10,928 nt of DNA from Cytophagales bacterium. GTDB taxonomy: Bacteria; Bacteroidota; Bacteroidia; Cytophagales; UBA9547. The position numbers were made by a program, and so were the translations under genes. Location: the NCBI GenBank assembly GCA_025360395.1, contig JANYCH010000091.1, positions 1-10,928 of the forward strand, in the 5' to 3' direction. Below are positions 6,598 through 10,928 of the stretch, piece after piece. How positions within the stretch are numbered: the first letter of the stretch is position 1; the number at the start of each line of letters is the position of its first letter. Under the pieces are notes generated by a model, which was not told the DNA's origin, searched no databases, and saw only the letters and a list, made by a program, of their open reading frames with translations.

Positions 6598-8757
6598 ATG
6601 ATTGCCTTAAAAAGTCCTGTAATATTTTTAAAGTTAGCAGGCATAATATTAATCATTTTAATGAGTCTTGAGGCTAAATCAAATATTCCTTATACAACTT
6701 TTGATAATGCTACCAAAGTCCAGAAAATCAATAATAATATTTATGTACTGGAAGACCCACTTTCTTCAATGCTTTTTGAAGAAGTTAAGAACAAGAAGTT
6801 TTCTAAAAGTGAATTAAACGTTCCAAATCTTGGAGTTAGCAAATCCACCTTTTGGATCAAGTTTGCAATAAAAAATGAAACAAATGATGAAAAGCTTCTT
6901 TTACAGCTTTCTTATCCGCTAATGGATGTTGCGGACTTGTACTTACCTGATGAAAATGGTTGTTATCATAAAACAGTTGCCGGTGACAGGCTACCTTTTT
7001 CAGAAAGAAAATATAAGAATCAAAACTTCATCTATGACATTTTTTTACCAAAAAACCAGGTTCGGGAATTTTATCTTAAAATAAGTTCCAGCGAGCAAAT
7101 ACTGGTCCCTTTGTTTGTTGGAGAGACAGCGCCATTAAGTGAGGTCAATACTTTTAACGATACGGTTGCAGGAGTTTATATTGGGATAATACTTGCTATG
7201 TTCCTTTACAATGGCTTCCTTTTTCTGATTACCAAAGACAAAAATTACTTTTATTATATATTTTACATCTTCTTTATAGGATTAACCCAAATAACACTGC
7301 TTGGGTATTCTTCAAAATTGCTTTGGCCAGGCAATTCATGGATAGCAAGCCACAGCCTTTTTATTGTAGCTTCAATTGGAAGTTCGGCTATTGCAATATT
7401 TATGCGAAGCTTTCTGAACATGGATGAATATATGCCCAAACTTGTTTCCATTGTTTATATCATAGTGGGAATATATGGAATTGCATTAATTTCAGCCCTT
7501 TTCGATCACCTTCAGATTTCTTATAAAATAATTGACGTAAACGGATTGGTTATTACTATTTTTTCTATGTTCGTTTCTATCAGAATAGCTTTAAAAGGAT
7601 ATAAACCAGCAAGATATTTTTTATTGGCATGGACTGTCTTTCTAGTTGGAGTTTTAATATTTGTTTTACGCAATTTTGGATTGTTACCCTATAACAACTT
7701 TACCAATTATACAATGCCTACGGGATCTGCGCTTGAAGCAGTACTTCTCTCATTCGCCCTTGCAGACAGAATAAATATTCTTAAACGTGAAAAGGAAGAA
7801 TCACAGAAAGTAGCTATTGAAGCACTGGAAACAAACGAAGTGATAATCCGTGAACAAAACGAGATGTTAGAGCGAAAAGTAACTGAACGCACAACTGAAC
7901 TCGTAAATACAAATAAAGAGCTGGAAGTGGCAATGAAAAACTTAAAAGAAACACAATCACAACTGGTGGATTCAGAGAAAATGGCATCTCTAGGTCAACT
8001 TACTGCCGGAATTGCCCATGAAATTAACAACCCTATAAACTTTGTAGTTTCAAATATTACTCCTTTAAGAAGGGATATTAATGATATAATGGAATTGATA
8101 CAGAAATATGAATTAATAAGCGTTGAACCAGGACTGGAAGAGAAATTGACCAATATTCAAAAATTCAGAAAAGAAATAGATGTAGACTTTGTTAAGGAGG
8201 AAATTGATATGTTGCTGAACGGGATAAGTGAAGGTGCTTACAGAACTTCTGAAATTATCAAAAGTCTCCGTAATTTCTCCAGGGTTGATGAAAGTGATCT
8301 TAAGACTGCAAATATTAATGAAGGGATATTATCAACCCTCATACTATTATCTCAGCAATTCGATAAAATAACCGTTATAAAAAATATTGGCGAAATCCCT
8401 AAAATTGATTGTTATCCCGGGAAATTAAACCAGGCATTTATGAATATAATAACCAATGCTATTCAAGCTTTAGGATCTACAGAGGGTGCAAAAATTGAAA
8501 TAACGACTTTTCAAGTCAATGACAATGTGGTAATTTCAATCAAAGACAATGGGACCGGAATGCCGGAAGAAATTAAGGCTAAAATCTTTGATCCTTTTTT
8601 TACTACAAAGGATGTTGGGAAAGGTACCGGCCTGGGATTATCTATAACTTATGGCATCATAGAAAAACACAAAGGCAAAATGGAAGTACATTCAACAGTA
8701 GGTTCAGGAACAGAATTTATTATCACATTGCCAATTAAAAGACACGATATGGATTAA
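6598..8757 (+). CDS. 7TMR-DISM sensor histidine kinase
   Basis: This 719-residue inner-membrane sensor kinase starts with a signal peptide (about 1-28). A periplasmic 7TMR-DISMED2-type beta domain follows at about 35-175 (STFWIKFAIKN; LLLQLSYPLMDVADLY; FYLKISSSEQ). The 7TMR-DISM bundle lies at about 188-395, starting near GVYIGIILAMFLYNGFLF. A coiled coil (about 395-460, with ERKVTERTTEL) connects to the kinase core: H box with His474 in AHEINNP, N box Asn616/Asn620, G1 DNGTGMP (650-656), F box DPFFTTK (665-671) and G2 GKGTGLGL (674-681). It ends soon after the ATPase domain and has no receiver, so a separate response regulator is needed; two lie in the divergent block. DISM sensors are thought to bind small ligands, carbohydrates among them, but the ligand here is unknown. 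It overlaps the convergent SDR gene by 4 bases. Confidence 0.93.
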   Translation: MIALKSPVIFLKLAGIILIILMSLEAKSNIPYTTFDNATKVQKINNNIYVLEDPLSSMLFEEVKNKKFSKSELNVPNLGVSKSTFWIKFAIKNETNDEKLLLQLSYPLMDVADLYLPDENGCYHKTVAGDRLPFSERKYKNQNFIYDIFLPKNQVREFYLKISSSEQILVPLFVGETAPLSEVNTFNDTVAGVYIGIILAMFLYNGFLFLITKDKNYFYYIFYIFFIGLTQITLLGYSSKLLWPGNSWIASHSLFIVASIGSSAIAIFMRSFLNMDEYMPKLVSIVYIIVGIYGIALISALFDHLQISYKIIDVNGLVITIFSMFVSIRIALKGYKPARYFLLAWTVFLVGVLIFVLRNFGLLPYNNFTNYTMPTGSALEAVLLSFALADRINILKREKEESQKVAIEALETNEVIIREQNEMLERKVTERTTELVNTNKELEVAMKNLKETQSQLVDSEKMASLGQLTAGIAHEINNPINFVVSNITPLRRDINDIMELIQKYELISVEPGLEEKLTNIQKFRKEIDVDFVKEEIDMLLNGISEGAYRTSEIIKSLRNFSRVDESDLKTANINEGILSTLILLSQQFDKITVIKNIGEIPKIDCYPGKLNQAFMNIITNAIQALGSTEGAKIEITTFQVNDNVVISIKDNGTGMPEEIKAKIFDPFFTTKDVGKGTGLGLSITYGIIEKHKGKMEVHSTVGSGTEFIITLPIKRHDMD
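8754..8757. other. Shared palindromic stop TTAA of two convergent genes
   Basis: The four bases TTAA give TAA on the plus strand (8755-8757, end of the sensor kinase) and TAA on the minus strand (8756-8754, end of the SDR). The genes therefore overlap by 4 bases and leave no room for a terminator between them, so the transcripts must overlap at their 3' ends. Confidence 0.9.
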
Positions 8758-9467
8758 ATATCACCTAGTTGAGGTCTTAATAAAATTTCTTCAACAACCG
8801 TGTGACTGCTTAATTTCCAACAGCCTAAAACTGCCTGTCCAATATCTGACGGTTTCATAAACCTTGTCTCAGGTAAATCTGAGCCTTCCCAGCTTGCTGT
8901 AAAGGTTGCTCCAGGCAAAATTGCCGTAACCCTAACATCAAACTCTTTCATTTCTTCTCTAAAAACCTTTGTAAGGCCATAAAGTGCAAATTTTGAAACG
9001 CAATAGGAGCCTCCATTTATATAAGGAATAATGCTGGCAGTTGAACATATATTAAAAATGTGTCCTTCTTTCCTATCTTTCATTGCGGGAATAAAAAATC
9101 TGGAAATATTATATGCACTGTGAAGGTTTGTATTCAGCATTAATTCCAGGTTGCCTTCCTGTTCAGTATGTAACTGACCTGGCAAAAAATGTCCTGTGTT
9201 ATTTACCAAAACATCCACATTATCAGTCCTATCTGAAACGAACTTGCCGAATAGTTTACATGAATCCATTCTAGATAAGTCTGCCACCATGATGTGAACC
9301 TTCTGACCTTTGTATTTAAATTCTAAATCTTGTTTTACTCTATCTAATTCCTCACTGTTCCTTGAGCATGTTGCTACATCAAATCCTTCTTCCATAAAAG
9401 CATCAATAATGGCATGTCCAATTCCTTTGGTGCCACCGGTAACAACAATAAATTTATTTTGTTTCAT
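8754..9467 (-). CDS. Short-chain dehydrogenase/reductase (SDR)
   Basis: This 237-residue classical SDR would be a cytoplasmic NAD(P)H-dependent oxidoreductase. The cofactor loop is TGGTKGIG (10-17), and Arg36 after the second strand (CSRN) suggests a preference for NADPH. Asp63 (VADLS) contacts the adenine in this family. The NNAG motif is changed to NNTG (89-92). The catalytic tetrad is complete: Asn114, Ser142 (NICSTAS), Tyr155 and Lys159 (YCVSK). The ILPGATFT segment after it is the usual PG motif. Length is normal for FabG-like and sepiapterin-reductase-like members, but the substrate cannot be told. It faces the sensor kinase tail to tail, shares the TTAA stop with it, and is divergent from the MlaE permease. 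Nothing in the sequence ties it functionally to either. Confidence 0.92.
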   Translation of the reverse strand: MKQNKFIVVTGGTKGIGHAIIDAFMEEGFDVATCSRNSEELDRVKQDLEFKYKGQKVHIMVADLSRMDSCKLFGKFVSDRTDNVDVLVNNTGHFLPGQLHTEQEGNLELMLNTNLHSAYNISRFFIPAMKDRKEGHIFNICSTASIIPYINGGSYCVSKFALYGLTKVFREEMKEFDVRVTAILPGATFTASWEGSDLPETRFMKPSDIGQAVLGCWKLSSHTVVEEILLRPQLGDI

Positions 9468-9588
9468 TCCAGATAGTTACAGTGCAATATAAATCAAAGT
9501 TCAGCAACCTTAACAAATCATTTTTAAATCACTTACTAGTCCTTAACTTGCAGACTAAAGCCTAGCTTATACTAAGCTGAATAAAAAA
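9468..9588. promoter_or_regulatory. Divergent intergenic region between SDR and MlaE genes
   Basis: This 121-base AT-rich gap lies between two divergent starts and should contain promoters in both directions. I find no exact TAnnTTTG element and no Shine-Dalgarno site. The one structured element is the inverted repeat at 9564-9578, listed separately. Confidence 0.4.
9564..9578. repeat. 6-bp inverted repeat upstream of the MlaE start
   Basis: AGCTTA and TAAGCT flank the 3-base spacer TAC, ending 10 bases before the permease ATG. It could be a small operator or a weak hairpin in the 5' leader that covers the ribosome site. At this length in AT-rich DNA it could also be chance. Confidence 0.3.
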
Positions 9589-10332
9589 ATGATGCAAATA
9601 TTACAAACACTTGGCTCTTATATTCTTTTCATTCAAAGTCTTTTTATAAACAGAGAGAAGTTTAGGATATACTTAAAATTGACCATTGACGAATGTTTAA
9701 GTCTGGGCGTGGGTTCTGTTTTTCTTATTGCCGTTGTGTCTTTGTTTTTAGGTGCGGTTACTGTCATTCAAACAGCCTACAACCTGTCTGGGCCCTTTGT
9801 ACCCAAGTTTATAATTGGGACTATTGTGCGAGATATGACTGTACTGGAAATGGCTCCGACCCTTACCTGTCTTATACTTGCTGGAAAAGTTGGTTCAGCC
9901 ATTGCAGGTGGCATTGGCACTATGAGAATTACTGAACAAATTGATGCATTAGAGGTAATGGGTATTAATTCTGCTTCTTACCTTGCACTTCCCAAGATCA
10001 TTGCTTGCGTGGTCATGTTTCCTTTACTGGTGATAATGGCAGGCTATTTAACAATAGTCGCAGGCCAGTTTATAGGTGTACATGTTGCCAAGGTAGTTTC
10101 AGAAGAAGATTTTGCTTATGGATTAAGGGCAGGGTTCAAAGACATAAATATTGTAGTTACTATAATCAAATCCTTTGTGTTTGGTTATATAATATCCTCA
10201 ATATCAGCATTTAACGGCTATGTTACAAATGGAGGGGCTTTGGAGGTAGGAGAATCAATTACAAAAGCTCTAACTACAAGCTGCCTGGCTCTCTTAACTG
10301 CTGATTATTTAATTGCAGAACTGTTTATTTAA
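9589..10332 (+). CDS. mlaE: MlaE/YrbE-family ABC transporter permease (lipid transport)
   Basis: This 247-residue integral membrane permease belongs to the MlaE family, which works with an MlaF ATPase and an MCE protein (MlaD) to move phospholipids between the inner and outer membranes. The family signature is present: AGKVGSAIAGGIGTMRITEQ (98-117) followed by IDALEVMGIN (118-127). The C-terminal YVTNGGALEVG segment (211-221) and ITKALTTSCLALLTADYLI are also typical. Hydrophobic segments lie near 40-62, 85-108, 133-165, 185-208 and 225-245. The length is normal. Two ATG codons stand in tandem at 9589 and 9592, and either could start the protein. A glycosyltransferase frame begins 10 bases after the stop, where an mlaF gene would often be found; I see no ATPase or MCE gene in the window. 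Confidence 0.93.
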   Translation: MMQILQTLGSYILFIQSLFINREKFRIYLKLTIDECLSLGVGSVFLIAVVSLFLGAVTVIQTAYNLSGPFVPKFIIGTIVRDMTVLEMAPTLTCLILAGKVGSAIAGGIGTMRITEQIDALEVMGINSASYLALPKIIACVVMFPLLVIMAGYLTIVAGQFIGVHVAKVVSEEDFAYGLRAGFKDINIVVTIIKSFVFGYIISSISAFNGYVTNGGALEVGESITKALTTSCLALLTADYLIAELFI

Positions 10333-10342
10333 AAACTTTTGA

Positions 10343-10928
10343 TTGACCAATAAAATTAATGTACTTTTTCTACCTAGGTGGTATCCTTGTAAAGACGAAC
10401 CACTCCACGGGATTTTTATTCAAAGGCATGCTAAGGCAGTTTCAGAGTTTGCAAACATATTTGTGTTATTTGCAACAACAGATAAAAACTTAAAACAACG
10501 ATTATTTTATTCAGAAGTAAATTCAGAAAATGGCTTATTGGAGGTAATTTATTATTATAAAAAAAATATTACCGGATTCAGTTCTGTTGACAAAATTTTA
10601 AAGTTTTTCCTATATTTTTTTTGTCTGGCAAAGGGTTTCAGACAAATTCTGGCGAAAATTGGAAAGCCTGATCTTGTCCATGTACATGTTTTATTAAGGA
10701 CATTAATCTTTGCACTGTATATAAAAACAGTTTACAAAATCAAAATTGTATATACAGAGCATTGGAGTGGTTACCATAAAGAAGATGGTTCTTACAAGGG
10801 ATTTAAAAAATGGCTCTCCGGGATACTTTTTAAGAATGTGAGCAGATTTATGCCAGTTACAGAACATCTTGCAAAGGCAATGAGGTCACATAAAATCTTT
10901 GGTACCTATACAATAATTCCAAATGTTG
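10343..10928 (+). CDS. Glycosyltransferase, GT4-like (N-terminal part, cut by window edge, TTG start)
   Basis: An open frame of 195 codons runs to the right edge. The only good start is TTG at 10343: a TGA ends the same frame at 10340-10342, there is no ATG near the domain start, and the protein would begin MTNKINVLFLPRWYPCKDEP, a typical start for this family. The residues HGIFIQRHAKAVSE (22-35), KPDLVHVHV (108-116), IVYTEHWSGYH (135-145), VSRFMPVTEHLAKAM (166-180) and IIPNV (191-195) match the N-terminal GT-B domain of GT4 glycosyltransferases that build surface polysaccharides. The nucleotide-sugar-binding domain would lie beyond the window. It begins 10 bases after the permease stop with no evident Shine-Dalgarno site and is probably cotranscribed with it. 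Donor and acceptor sugars are unknown. Confidence 0.8.
   Translation, partial: MTNKINVLFLPRWYPCKDEPLHGIFIQRHAKAVSEFANIFVLFATTDKNLKQRLFYSEVNSENGLLEVIYYYKKNITGFSSVDKILKFFLYFFCLAKGFRQILAKIGKPDLVHVHVLLRTLIFALYIKTVYKIKIVYTEHWSGYHKEDGSYKGFKKWLSGILFKNVSRFMPVTEHLAKAMRSHKIFGTYTIIPNV

Noticed and set aside
9693..10214. Two plus-strand frames inside the MlaE gene
   Set aside because: They are in a different frame from the permease signature, are rich in Cys/Trp/Arg, and show no domain.
10359..10491. ATG frame of 44 codons after the permease
   Set aside because: It is out of frame with the glycosyltransferase, which has long recognisable motifs over the same bases.
1..10928. CRISPR array, tRNA/rRNA, insertion sequence, prophage or toxin-antitoxin genes
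   Set aside because: No direct repeat series, cloverleaf sequence, transposase motif or phage-like protein was seen on either strand.

Overview
The window looks like chromosomal DNA from an AT-rich member of the Bacteroidota, probably Cytophagales-like, although the order cannot be fixed from this sequence. The signs are a TonB-dependent receptor with an N-terminal carboxypeptidase-like domain paired with a DUF4249 lipoprotein, a 7TMR-DISM histidine kinase, HupR-type receiver domains, little use of Shine-Dalgarno sites, and low GC. I see no tRNA, rRNA, CRISPR array, insertion sequence or prophage gene.

Left block, minus strand (4465 down to 1): a single-domain response regulator, a receiver-first histidine kinase (GTG start), a TonB-dependent receptor and a DUF4249 lipoprotein cut by the window edge. 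The gaps are 46, 24 and 2 bases, so the four could be one transcript. The outer-membrane pair would import or bind an unknown ligand, and the two receiver proteins are probable regulators.

Middle block, plus strand (4736 to 8757): a ThiF/E1-like protein of the Rv1355c (MoeY) family that lacks the usual C-terminal nitroreductase half, an unusual GNAT-fold acyltransferase, and a 7TMR-DISM sensor histidine kinase with no receiver domain. Gaps are 25 and 4 bases. A 270-base AT-rich divergent intergenic region separates this block from the response regulators. The simplest model is one signalling locus: the 7TMR-DISM kinase phosphorylates one or both divergently encoded receivers, while the ThiF-like and acyltransferase proteins make or modify a small molecule connected with the signal. 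That model is inference. This middle block is the best candidate here for a poorly described system.

Right block: an SDR oxidoreductase on the minus strand shares a palindromic TTAA stop with the sensor kinase. After a 121-base divergent gap come a plus-strand MlaE-family lipid-transport permease and, 10 bases later, a GT4-type glycosyltransferase with a probable TTG start that runs off the right edge. No MlaF ATPase or MCE protein lies next to the permease inside the window.
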